Assembly: GCF_020882245.1 (NCBI RefSeq)
Contig: NC_083599.1
Coordinates: 77,726,339 to 77,790,338, forward strand
DNA length: 64,000 nucleotides
Source: Rhopalosiphum padi
Taxonomy: Eukaryota; Arthropoda; Insecta; Hemiptera; Aphididae
Direction: 5' to 3'
Made by a program: the position numbers and the translations under genes. Shown here one piece after another: positions 31,926-43,254 of this stretch. Position 1 is the first letter of the stretch. Each line of letters begins with the position of its first letter. The notes beneath the pieces were generated by a model. It had not been told where the DNA came from, searched no databases, and worked only from the letters and a program-made list of their open reading frames with translations.

Positions 31926-34900
31926 TCATTGTAGTGCTTTGTGGTATACGATGTTTTTTGTTTGATTACCTGGCGCATAGATAAACAAATCTGATGGTTT
32001 TCCAACACGGGAACAGGCAACATACAATTGACCATGTGAGAAACATGGGTTTTCTAGATTAATACCACAAACACTTAATGATTGCCCCTGGGACTTGTTT
32101 ATAGTCATAGCAAAAGCAAGACGCACCGGAAACTGTAGTCGTTTAAACTCAAATGGCACATCAGTCGGAATCATTGGGATGCGCGGTATGAGAACATCTT
32201 CTCCTTTATACTTTCCTTTGAGTATAGTTGCTTCTATCACATTGTTTAGTAATTTTTTCATCGCTAACCGTGTGCCGTTGCAAAGACGCGGTTGGTTGAT
32301 ATTTCGCAACATTATAACCACCGATCCAACCTTTAATTGAAGATTGTGAGGTGGCAATCCTGGCAAATCCAGCGAGTTTAAAAATTCCGGTGGATAGTTG
32401 ACTACATTATCTTGATTAGTAGCCGAATCAACTGATTTATATATCCTCAATTCGCCTGTAATTTGTTCTTGAATTTTGAAATTTAATTCATTTACATCTA
32501 TGTTTTTTGCAGCCAGTATAGCTCGTTCGCTCAACCAGTCATGGTTTCTGTAATTTTGAGAAACATCTGGAAACACCTTCTGAATAAGTTCATCTTTTGA
32601 TCGAGTTAACTGACAAAAACTTTGAGGAAAGTTAATGCAGCCAGTCAACATGTCTATAGGAAATTTGCCATTACCAATGTCAATGAGTTGTTTAGAGAAT
32701 ATGTTTCCAGATTGGTCATTTTGCAACTCGACACGCATATTCTTGCTTAAATGAAGTACTTTGACATGTTTCCACAAACTGGAGGACTTTAGACATGCAT
32801 TGAGTTCATCAGCTGGCGTTGATCGTGGAATCACCGGCAATGTTTGACGAAAATCTCCTGCTAATAAAATCATTGCACCACCAAATCGGTTATTATTGCT
32901 CCGTAGATCTTTTAAGGTTCTGTCCAAAGCCTCCAAAGATTTTTTATGTGCCATCGTGCATTCATCCCAAACAATCAATTTACATTGCTGAAAAACCTTT
33001 GCCATTGCAGAGTTCTTCGAAACGTTGCAGGTTGCAGTTTCATTGCTTTGCATATTTAATGGCAATTTTAGGGCTGTTCGACCACCTTCAAGCAAAGTTG
33101 CTGCGATTCCCGACGAAGCGAGTGCAAGTGCAATTTTATTTTGTGAGCGAATTGTTGCTAATATTAATGAAATCAAAAAAGTTTTTCCTGTACCACCAGG
33201 TGCATCTAAGAAGTAAATCCCTCCAGTTTCATCATTTGTTACATTCATAAGAGTTTCAAATACATACTTCTGTTGTTCATTTAACAGTGGAAGATTTGTT
33301 TGAATTAATTCTTTCAAAGCGTTGAGATCATACAGTCTTTCTCGATGCAACTCTTGGTTAAAAGCGTCATGCATTGGACGATTGGGCGCGGTCAGGCCTA
33401 ATTGAATTAATAGTTTGTTTGACATTATCAAGCACATGTCCTCAATTGAAATCAATGCTTCATTGTAAATTTCTTCACTGATTTGTATATTTGGATTTCC
33501 CATTCTATTCTGTATTTGATACAAAATATCATCACACATATAATCTTTGTACTTGATCCACAAATCAATTGGGTTTGATGGGAAGCATGTAGGTATGATT
33601 ATAGAAAACAATGTTCGTATTTGATGAGCGTGTGATGATATTACAGCATCATTGAGAGTTTGATCCCAATGAGCGTCATTTTCAAGCAATTGCAAACGTT
33701 GACAGGCTTCTCTGTAGGATCCACACAATTCACCATCAACAGTTCGTAACTGTTGGAATGATGTTGGGCCACGTACATTGACTAATAGCAGTCGTAAATA
33801 AAAACATTCATCATTGCTTGGATGTACTGAATAAATCCGGCCAATCGCATCGGTGGAATATACATCTGTATATCCTGGAACTGGTTTTCCTTGTTTCCGT
33901 CGTATAAATCTCCTTGAGGATTGATTCCAGGTATAATATTTTGGCATTTCAGAATATAGCAATGTTTGTGCGAAATCATCGTTTTGGCTTGTCTCAAAAA
34001 AACTGGTTAATGTAGTAGATGGTGGCTGAGCAGCTCTTTGTACTGCGTTCTGTGCTGTAAAATACACTCTTTGTCCATTTTCTAAATGCACAGCTAAGTG
34101 AACAACAGAAGGGTGTCTCTCATGAATAGGAAAAGAAAATATTCGCCAAACTGCTTCATTACTACTGACATAGCGGCCCATTTGGTATTGGGTAACTTCA
34201 TCATTGGAATTCTCTGCACCAATTCCAATCACAGCCATATCACTCCCTTTGGTTACATATTTGCAAATGTATTTAATAGATTTCACTGAATGGCAAGATT
34301 CAACGTTGATGTGTGCTTTGAATGTCTTTGATAAAATGGGTGAAATGGAACAATCCAACGATTATCTATTTCAATATCTTGTTGATTTAATTTGACAATT
34401 GTTGTTTTTCCATTGTCTGCTGTCGATCTGCGACGATACAATGGATAACCGTCATTACCAGCAATTGTTTCCGATATTAATGTCCGTGGATATCGTTTTG
34501 AACATTTACCATCCATCATACACGGTGAATTTTGATTAAGAGTTCCACAGGGACCATGTATCATGTTTTTGATAACTACCTCATGCAATCCAGGATCTAC
34601 TTGTACATTAGGGATTTCAGCTGATATCACTGCATCAACTTCATTTGGCCTTATCTTTTCAACCAACCAAATCAAAATGTGTGCATGTGGCAATCCTCGT
34701 TTCTGCCACTCCACAGAATACATCCAGCAGCGTGTCTCACCAAACACATTATGTTTTACGATGAAATCCATTAAAGATTTCAACTTTTGTCTAAAGACTC
34801 TGGCTGTAATATCATGACGATCAATCGGTGATTGCCCAGAGAATAACTCCTGCTTGATTTCTATCCATTGCGGATTGCATGTAAATGTGATGAACAAATC

Positions 34901-36631
34901 TACTGTACCATAATGACGAACATACGACATGGCATCTTGAGCATATTCGTGCATATGCCGAGGGCTTCCGATGTATGTTGCTGGAAGAATAGTCATCCGA
35001 CCGACATTCTGTGCATTAGCATCAGTATTAATCGCATCTCGAAGGTGAATATACTCTTCAGATCGGAGTTTGGTTTGATTCAACCTGATGAATGTTAATC
35101 TCTCCGTTTCAATTTTAACATACATGTCAACAACATATTTGTGATATAATCGCCGATATTTCAATATGTGATTATCTTCATTTTCCCGAATCATTAGGCG
35201 GTATGAATAATAGTTCATTGAACTGACTTTTTTGTTGGTTTCAGAACCTGTAAATAGATTTTGTTTTAATAACATTCAAATATAAAATTAAAATACATAA
35301 TATAATGACTGAGATATTATCGGCATAGCTAAACTAATATTTTAGTTACTTGTAATGGGATTTATCATTTTTATTGAGAAATCGTAGCCATCTTCACCTT
35401 GCCAAAATATAATGGGATATTGCAGTGCATCATATGAGCGGTGTGTTTCCTTTATACGTTGTAATTGATCATTCCAACGATGTAAAACAATATCACGGGA
35501 TTCCAAGTTTTCTCCAACTACAACGATAGCAACTTCATCAATAGTTGGTGCATTAAAACGTCTTGTATGTTGACCTGCAGGTGTTTTATCAGCTCTGATT
35601 ACAATTTTGTGATTATCGGATGGCATCAGATCCAGGGCAGTTTTAAACAATATAATCAATTGATTGTGTTGATGAAATAAAGTTTGTAATTGTTCTACAA
35701 TAGACCTCTTTACTAAATTGTTATGTGCACAACGCAGATCAATTTCTTGTGGTGAATTGCCCATAAAATAAATTTGCAGGAATTTGTTGTCGCTATCTGA
35801 CACTGGTAACAGTGAACCTGCTCTGTGATATATTTGCCCTTGTATCTGTAAATAAAAAAAAATATTATGGTGTGGTATAAATTAATGGATTGTCAGTGAT
35901 CAAACTTAAATAATATTTGATCTTAAAAAGTATATATTTAGTTTTAACTAATATCTATCAAATATAAAATATAATAAAAGTGTCACTGAAACTGAATAAC
36001 CATATAATATGATGACTAAGTAATATATTTCGTAATGATTAAGAAATTGAAGATTAGTGACACATCTTAACTTTGGTGACAGAAAATTTTGTTCGCTAAA
36101 ATAATTATGAGTAACTGCTATAATACATACCTTGATAGTTGGCATAAAATTTTCCCGAACTACATTTGTTGCCCCAAATGAAGTCATTTGAAAGCAATTG
36201 TTATATTGTTGGATATGTGTCAAAAAGTGTATAGAATCTGTTCCTATTCCTGAAACCAATGAGTACAATGGTTCTGGCGGTGAATCCAATGGTATCAATT
36301 TCACTTTACCATTTGCGCAACACAATCCATTGACTTCGTTTTTGTATTTTAATGCCTTACAGTGTGAGCAAACCGAGTTCATAGAACCAATAACAACGCA
36401 TTGGTAGTTACTGTAGTCAATTGACACATCGTAACTGAAAGCAGCTCGATTCAAACTTGCGCGATTATTAGTTGAATGTCGCGCTCGCGCTTCACGCGTT
36501 TGTGATATCCGTGTTCTTTCACGTTCATTTCCGTCGTCATGTTCTTGTGCAGTACGATTAGATCGGTAATTAGCTTGGTTTGTAGCATTTCTGGTTCTTC
36601 TACCTAAATTGCTTCGTCTTATAGGAGGCAT
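31926..36631 (-). pseudogene. Helitron Rep/PIF1-like helicase with one frameshift
   Basis: Three exons: 36631-36131, 35845-35350 and 35247-31926, in the same phases as the Helitron gene at 11020-15521. The Arg-rich start MPPIRRSNLGRR, zinc stretch CSHCKALK and GLCCANGKVKL, HUH motif GLPHAHILIWL and two-tyrosine motif KYICKYVTKG are present. So are Walker A DAPGGTGKT, LIVWDECTMAH, INKSQGQSLSVCG and YVACSRVGKP. A 1-nt deletion near 34335 shifts the frame between VPFHP and ILSKTF. Three residues seen in the other copy are missing at GGRTALKLPLN. Apart from this the gene is open, so the copy died recently. Confidence 0.88.
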
Positions 36632-37439
36632 ATCAAATATAAATTATTTTTTCACTAATCACGAACTAAACAAACACTAACCAACTAAACACTCTGCACA
36701 AAACACGATATACGAATTTGTTTCGTGTATCAGTTGACAAAAGCAAACTCAGTAGATTAGGTAACAGACAACTTTTTTTTTTAAATTTGATATGACTTGA
36801 AGTCAAATCTTTTTAAGCCGTACGAATTGTTTTATTTATTTAAAAATAATAAAACACTGTTGGTAACGCGATTTTTGTTTGACTGATGTAATGACGTGGA
36901 AACTGATGCATTTTATCTCGCGTGCCGAAACTAATACAAAAGAAACGCGAGGTTCGGAACGCGACATTAAACTGCCAATACGTATTGTGCGGCACGGCGG
37001 TCCGCGGGTTTCCAGCTACCTGCAACCTATCTTTTTTGTTCGTCGTCGTCGTCGTGTAGATAAGAATAAATTGAAACTATATTTATAACTTTATACGCAA
37101 GTCCAAATTAATTCTACAAATAGAATTTGTATGTGTATTGGTTTATGTTATCGGTGTGCATTTTATCGTTCATTATAATAAAATAGGAGTATTGGTGTAC
37201 GCGCGATGCATGAGATTATTTTTATCGATAAACTTACGTTGAGTAGTTAATAATTTTTGAGATACAGCGATCAGTGAGTCAGTGGTATTTGGATTATATG
37301 TATAGATAACTAATTATTGACTAACATTATTGGACTTTATTTATGCCTATTACCGTGATATCCTCTTTCATTTAAAAAAAACTGTATGAGAATTGGATAA
37401 GAAGTTGCGAAGCCAATATAAATAAAAAAGGTATAATAT

Positions 37440-37524
37440 AAGAAAATAGTATTTTTTTCATTCTCATTTTTTTTTATATATAATAGTTGAATACCTCCTG
37501 GGTGAAGCCGGGTAAACCAGCTAG
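37440..37524 (+). mobile_element. 3' terminus of a plus-strand non-autonomous Helitron
   Basis: The text CTGGGTGAAGCCGGGT followed by AAACCAGCTAG and then T has the CTAG end and local GC-rich inverted bases of a Helitron 3' end, in the opposite orientation to its host Helitron. I did not find its 5' TC end; candidates lie somewhere in 36760-37440. It appears nested in the leader of the larger Helitron. Confidence 0.55.
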
Positions 37525-37776
37525 TTTAATATGAACTTTATACCATAGCAATAAAGCTCAAATTGACTACGTTTTAGTTACAAATCATTTGTATTAGAAA
37601 AAGAAAAGGGCTATTTTTAGGGTTTTTCCAGCAATAATTCTAATTTTTCTCGCCGTAAAAATCATCCTTGAACTTCAACGAACATTTGAAAAAAAGATTT
37701 GGCCAAATTGGTCCAGGCGTTGTTGAGTTATGCGCTTACCAACACATTTTGCGATTCATTTTTATATTATATAGTA

Positions 37777-38030
37777 CTAATATTTAATACATTTTTTTTA
37801 AATGTAAGTTTTGTGTTATTATAATTTTTATCACAATTCAATATTGTTTCTAATTCTTTTATTGAATAAATACCAATAGGTATTTTATAAACTCAATTAT
37901 CTTTATCTACTGTATCTATTGTAAATTCATATTCTTTAACTATATATATATATTTTTCATCGGGAGTAGCGGAAAAAAAAAGCTGGCCAGCTCAGATATT
38001 GAGATATCTATACAACAGGACTACTTTTGC
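37777..38030 (-). pseudogene. Virus-like element second gene, upstream piece
   Basis: Minus-strand text EKYIYIVKEYEFTIDTVDKDN, a stop, then YKIPIGIYSIKELE and TKLTFKKNVLNIS ends at the Helitron 5' junction. It is continuous in frame with 31439-31715 when the Helitron is left out. This supports one gene split by one insertion. The upstream boundary is uncertain. Confidence 0.45.
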
Positions 38031-38334
38031 ATTTTTTTCTGTTTTTTTTTTTTAATGATTATTATTATTATTTTAAATTCCCGTATTTCATTTAATATTT
38101 GATATTATCAAGTCGGAACAGCACAGATATGATTTATATGCTTATCTGCACTACATATTAAAAGTTTACACACTACTTCATATTTTTCATTTAAGTATAA
38201 ATCCGATTCTATTTATGTTAGAATGTTCATTTTTACATTAAACGTTTTTGATTTTAATTCTTTAAAAGTCCCTCTCATAGTCTCATAGTGTAAAATCGTT
38301 TTCAACAATTTTTTTTAATAGAACAATTCTATTA
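38031..38334. other. A+T-rich interval without recognised coding text
   Basis: Long T-runs and (ATT) stretches; no gene or repeat structure was recognised. Confidence 0.35.
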
Positions 38335-38462
38335 AAAATCTGATGATTTATTATTATTGAATATAGAGTTTCTCATTTCGCTTTGCATTTCATTTTGTTG
38401 TAACAAATTAAATATTTTAGCATCATTAACCGATAATTCATATTGTTTTGTAGATTCCATTC
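38335..38462 (-). pseudogene. Short coding remnant, possible start of the virus-like second gene
   Basis: Reads MESTKQYELSVNDAKIFN and LLQQNEMQSEMRNSIFNNN before stops. It lies upstream of, and on the same strand as, the pieces at 37777-38030 and 31439-31715, so it could be their N-terminus. There is no independent support. Confidence 0.25.
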
Positions 38463-38539
38463 TTTATTATAATTTTTTTATTTCTTTAACTAAGAATCAA
38501 TTTATTTTTGAAACATTTTGCAATTGATGATTTATTTCA

Positions 38540-38742
38540 TTTTCTGATCTTTTTATGTTAATATTTTTAATATTTATTTTCTGATATTTTTATGTTAATA
38601 TTTATAATATTTATTTTCCGATCTTATTATGTTAAATTTATGTTGTGATCTTTTTATGTTTTAAAATCATTTTGTGATCTTTTTATGTTTAATGTTATTT
38701 TATGTGATGATTTTCTGTTTAAAATTATTTTGTGATCTTTTT
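38540..38742. repeat. T-rich tandem repeat (TTTTGTGATCTTTTTATGTT units)
   Basis: About eight imperfect units built on GATCTTTTTATGTTWAAAW or TGATATTTTTATGTTAATA, period near 25-35 bp. The array ends exactly where the hAT fragment at 38743 begins to be readable. Confidence 0.7.
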
Positions 38743-39530
38743 ATAAAAAGTGTACCAGAGTGACCCACTTACTACTGATAGTTGTTCATGGTGACCTACG
38801 TCACTAGTCTCATCAGCAATAATGGCAATTGGTATTTGTTGTATATTATGTATATTATGTTTCAGCTCTTGCATTAGTACTCTATGAATTGAATAAATTA
38901 TATAATTTTGAATTCTGTTACTTGTATATGATGCATTTTTCGGGCCATTTTCAAAATGATTTTGTAACACCATATCATATCTGGACAACAACTCAACAAA
39001 TTCTTTGAAGAGTCCTTTTTGAAGACTATGACAAGACTCATTATGACCTCGAAATGGTTTACCACATTTGGCAAGGCACACAGTTACTTCTACAAGGCGT
39101 CACATAATTTTTCTATTATTTAAACGCTCATTTTCTAGTTTACTTAATTGCTGTGTGACACTTTCATTGATAACTTCGTCTATAGACTTAGCAGAAAGAA
39201 AATTGTTTAGAGCTGTTACACTATTGAAATGTGTTAACGATGTTTGATGAGTTTGTAAACATTGAATCCCTCTTTACCATCCTTTCACTGCAAATGCTGT
39301 ATCTATTTGTCCCTTATTTTTTTCATTTCCAGCAAAACATCTGCACGGGAAACAATATGCTGCGTCAGTGACTGTACTATATTCAAGCCAACTAAATTTT
39401 TCATACCAAGATTTTTGAAATGACCTTTGACTGTTACTTTGTAATGTTCTAGGATATAGTTTCAATACAGGACGACAGGATCCACGGTTAATAATTTCCT
39501 TAAATTCTAAGCGATTGGAAGGCAATTTAT
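38743..39530 (-). pseudogene. hAT transposase (ZMYM1-like), N-terminal half
   Basis: Starts at MPSNRLEFKEIINRG (39525) and passes the TTF-type zinc-finger block RSFQKSWYEKFSWLEYS and YCFPCRCFAGNEKNKGQIDTAF. After breaks near 39274 and 39100 it continues with CLAKCGKPFRGH, the NHFENGPKNASY helix and the first catalytic region IAIIADETSDVGHHEQLSV. It stops at the tandem repeat near 38740, losing the remaining DDE residues and the dimerisation domain. It is the same family as the element at 57.3-61.0 kb but clearly diverged. Confidence 0.78.
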
Positions 39531-40056
39531 TTTAAGGGGTTATTTAACTTCAAAACTTAGAATTCCATAATTTTTCAAATAGTTTTTCATATTGGTTTCC
39601 TGTTCAATGCAATCCTACAAATTACACATAAATTAACATTTATTAAAAAATTATAAGTTAAATTATTACACAGAAAATCAAAAAACATACTTTAGAAGCA
39701 GTACAGTCGATATCTACATTATAACACAGCTTCAACCGCTAAATATATGACGTAAAATATTAACACACAAATATAACTATTATTACAATACGTTATATAT
39801 TTGTATTACATTATTCATCATACATTGTATGTGTTTTAGTAATATATAGCACGGCTGCAACCGCTAAACTTATGACGTAAAATATTGACCAATATATCTA
39901 TTATTATAATACGTAATTTTTAGTGAAAAATAAGCCTTGAGCCTCTACATTATACGTAGGTATATCACATATTATAAAGATTACCCGGGACACGTTGGAA
40001 AATTATTTAAAATATTATATTTATTCAATTTAATTGTTTGAATATTTTTTTTAAAA
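39531..40056. other. A+T-rich interval with a 120-bp direct duplication
   Basis: Two related blocks, starting near 39731 (CTTCAACCGCTAAATATATG) and 39851 (GCTGCAACCGCTAAACTTAT), are offset by about 120 bp. Each runs on through GACGTAAAATATT and ATTATNATAATACGT. No ORF. It probably contains the 5' end of the following Helitron, which I could not locate. Confidence 0.5.
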
Positions 40057-40593
40057 ATGTCACCGATTGAAGACATTTTTGTCAATGGAATGTTAACACC
40101 TCAAATAGTTTTACCAATTATCGGTGATGGTGCCTGCCTTTTCAGTTCAATATCATTTCATTTGTTTAACACTCATGAAAGATGTCAGGAGATCCGAAAT
40201 ACAATTGTTTCGTATGTGTCTGATAATTGGAATAACTTTATTACTATGTCTTACAATTCAAATGGTGACAACTTTTCCACTGCTGAGGCTTATATTCGTG
40301 AAATGGTCAATCCTACTGTCTACGGTGGTTATTGCAAATTGGTTGCAGCTGGAAATATTTTCCCATTTTCATTTCAAATTTATTATAATGATAATCTTTA
40401 TGCTAAATTTGGTGTAGATACATTCCCAGTAAAAAGATTGCGTCTAACTGGAAAAATTAATAGTGGTCATTTTGATGTTTATTTATCTATTCCTAATATT
40501 CATAATGTTGCAGTAAATTTAATTACTACTTCAGAGGGCGAATTATCTATTTTAAGTAAAATTAGTGTCACAGAAAATAGTAAGCAAAATTAA
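40057..40593 (+). CDS. OTU-like cysteine protease domain of the Helitron protein
   Basis: Open frame of 178 residues starting MSPIEDIFVNG. The OTU catalytic pattern is visible: GDGACLFSSISFHLFNT holds the Asp and Cys, and RLTGKINSGHFDVYL holds the His. OTU domains remove ubiquitin and are known as N-terminal or linked domains in some animal Helitron proteins. The region 40594-40790 continues in another frame (VAVLDIQIKLEST, HQETLGFPTKIKK) toward the Rep part, so the domain was probably the N-terminus of one long protein. The domain itself shows no break. Confidence 0.7.
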   Translation: MSPIEDIFVNGMLTPQIVLPIIGDGACLFSSISFHLFNTHERCQEIRNTIVSYVSDNWNNFITMSYNSNGDNFSTAEAYIREMVNPTVYGGYCKLVAAGNIFPFSFQIYYNDNLYAKFGVDTFPVKRLRLTGKINSGHFDVYLSIPNIHNVAVNLITTSEGELSILSKISVTENSKQN

Positions 40594-40789
40594 AATAAAA
40601 TTAATAAAAAAAGTAAGAAGCGTCGCCGTGCTAGATATACAGATAAAACTCGAATCAACTAAGAAAGCTATAACAAAGTACAAAGCAATCAAACACCAAG
40701 AAACTTTAGGGTTTCCGACTAAAATTAAGAAATTATCTAGTCTAGCATAAATCCCACAATTGGTTATAAAAATAACATTGGCACTATGA

Positions 40790-41268
40790 ACCAAAAATGT
40801 AATTTTTATAACGCTCTCAACTAGAAAGGCGAAACTCCTGGCATGTGCTGTAATATAGGTAAAATAAAACTCGATCCCTTACAGCCGCCCCCAGAACCAT
40901 TACGCAGTTCACTTGAGAGAGACCATCCTGATCATGATCACTTCATTAATCGTACTAGGAAATATAATAGTTGTTTTCAAATGACTTCGTTTGGTGCTAA
41001 ACAGATTGTTGAAGAAGGTTTTATGCCAACATTTAAAGTGCAAGGCCAAGTCTACCATTTGTACGGCAGTTTGATTCCAAATACTCAGGAAAACCCACAA
41101 TTTTTACAAATATATTTTGTTGGCAAAGATGTTGACGCAGATCAACTTGGAAAATTAATTATATTACCATCATCTTTTACAGGAGGTCCACGATATATGC
41201 ATGAACGAGCCCAAGATGCACTGACGTACGTTCGAAACTATGGCAGCTCAGATTTATTCGTAACTTAA
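40790..41268 (+). pseudogene. Helitron N-terminal zinc region and start of Rep
   Basis: Starts MNQKCNFYNALN, one in-frame TAG (near 40826), then GMCCNIGKIKLDPLQPPPEPL, MTSFGAKQIVEEGFMPTFK, YHLYGSLIPNT and PRYMHERAQDALTYVRNYG. Compared with the intact copy at 11.0-15.5 kb, a block is missing between FVGKDVDA and DQLGKLIILP. The frame stops at 41268 just before the HUH region. There is no intron where the other two Helitrons have their first one. Confidence 0.8.
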
Positions 41269-41299
41269 GAAACACGTAACACCTTAAGAAGGTGTCTGT

Positions 41300-43254
41300 A
41301 GCAAACGTTATCCAGTTACGCTCATTCAAGAAACTCAAAGAGCTGAAGATGGCTATCCAAAATATAGAAGGCGATCAACAAACGATGGAGGTTTAAAGTG
41401 AGTATTAAGTTAATTGATTTAGATAACAGGTGGGTTGTTCCATATAACCCTGTGTTATTGCGTACTTTTAGTGCTCATATAAATGTAGAAATAACCAGTT
41501 CAATCAAGTCTATAAAATATGTATGCAAATATGCCACAAAAGGTAGTGATCACGCAGCGTTTGGTTTAGGAAAAACTGACAATACAGATGAAATAAAAAT
41601 ATATGGAAGTGGCAGGTATATCAGTTGTTCCGAAGCAGCTTGGAAAATTTTCGGTTTTCATATACACGATAGGTATTACTCATCTTGATGTTCACCTAGA
41701 AAATGGACAACGTGACTAATGCGTGACAAAATGACTACTTCACAGCAAATAATTTTGCCGAAAGAATAGAAAATCCACCAACAACAACTCTTCAGGCTTT
41801 CTTCCAGATATGTCAAACCGATAATTTTGCAAGAACATTGCTTTATCCACAAATTGCTTCGTTTTATGTGTGGAAAAATAAGAATTTCGTTTGACGTAAA
41901 CAAGGCCAGAATGTCGAAGATTGGCCAGGAGTTAAGAAAGATACAGCTTTGGGTAGAGTTTATACAATCCACCCAAACAATGTTGAATGTTACCATCTTC
42001 GTCTTTTTCTTCATTACGTAAAAGGTCCAACATCGTATTCATTTTTGAAGACTGTGAACAATATCGAGTATCCGACATTCTAGGGCACATGTAAAGCACT
42101 TGGATTATTAGAAGATGACAATCAGTGGAATTTTGCTTTAGAAGAAGCAGTATTATGTCGTTCACCTTATAAAATGCGAGAACTTTTCAGTGTAATATTA
42201 ATTATTTGCCATCCCTCAGATGCTTCAAGTCTTTAGACTAAGTATAAGGACGATTTTTCAGACGATATTCGGCGACAATATTATAGACAACATCTAGAAA
42301 ATAATATAACAGACAGGAACTTTATAATAAGTGTTTGGTATTAATTGAAGACTTTGTTTTGAATCTAGGTGGAAGTAACTTAAAAGAATATGGTTTGCCA
42401 ACTCCTACAAGATCTGGAGGACTTTTAGAAAATAGAGAATATTTAAAAGAAACAAGCTATGATTTAAATGTTTTACAGGAAATTTTTTTGAAACATGAAC
42501 CCTCTTTGACTGAGGAACAGTGGTTTCTTTACAAACAAACTTTAAATAGTATCAAATTAAATTTAGGAAAATGTATATTTTTAGACGCTCCTGGCAGAAC
42601 TGGTAAAACTTACTTAATCAATATACTTTTGGCTAAAGTAAGAAGCTCATATGGGATTGCAATTGCAGCTGCATCATCAGGAATTGCTGCTACGCTTTTA
42701 CATGGAGGAAAAACTCCTCATTCTGCTTTCAAGTTGCCACTCAATCTGAACACCATCGAGATTCCAACGTGCAATATTAATAAACAATCTAATATGGTAA
42801 ATGTTCTGAAAAAATGCAAGCTCATAGTTTGGGATGAAACTCCAATGTCTCATAAGAAAGGCTTTGAGGCTTTAAACAACTGTCTGAAGGATCTAAGGAA
42901 TTCAAATTTATCAATGGGAGGAGTCACAGTACTGCTAGCTGGAGATTTTCGACAAACTCTACCAATCGTACCCCGAGGAACTCGAGCTAATGAAATCACA
43001 GTATGCATCAAGTCTTCATATTTGTGGCCTAAAATAGAAAAATTTTCTTTGACCAGAAATATGCGAGTACATTTAAAAGGAGACAAGACTGCTGAACAGG
43101 TTTCTGATCTATTCTTAAAAATAGGAGATGGAAAATATCCAGAATGCGAAGAAAAAACTACTTTGTCGACAGGATTAGGTACCGTTGTTAATACTTTACA
43201 AGAACTTACATACAAAATATACCCTGGCATCGAAAACCTCAAACAAAATATTAT
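41300..43254 (+). pseudogene. Helitron Rep remnant and helicase
   Basis: Resumes with SKRYPVTLIQETQRAEDGYP, then NRWVVPYNPVLLRTFSAHINV and the two-tyrosine motif KYVCKYATKGSD (41398-41688). 41690-42334 is broken by several stops and frame changes but readable (IENPPTTTLQAFFQIC, YTIHPNNVECYHLRLFL). From 42335 the helicase is open: Walker A is DAPGRTGKT, with R where the intact copy has G. LIVWDETPMSH, AGDFRQTLPIVPRGT and SLTRNMRVHL follow. The HUH motif is absent. The frame enters the foreign insert at 43255. Confidence 0.82.

Larger units (their letters stand above)
31716..37776 (-). mobile_element. Helitron on the minus strand, about 6.06 kb
   Basis: The 3' end is CTAG (31716-31719 read on the minus strand), preceded by a hairpin GACAG...CTGTC (31727-31744). 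The 5' end lies at about 37776, where minus-strand text starts TACTATATAATATAAAAATG, an A+T-rich start like other insect Helitrons but with TA in place of TC. Host coding frame is continuous across these two points. The leader (36632-37776) is long because it contains a second Helitron terminus at 37524. Confidence 0.82.

Noticed and set aside
31926..35275. Two overlapping frames (34283-34358) as two separate genes
   Set aside because: Comparison with the intact Helitron shows one protein broken by a 1-nt deletion near 34335.
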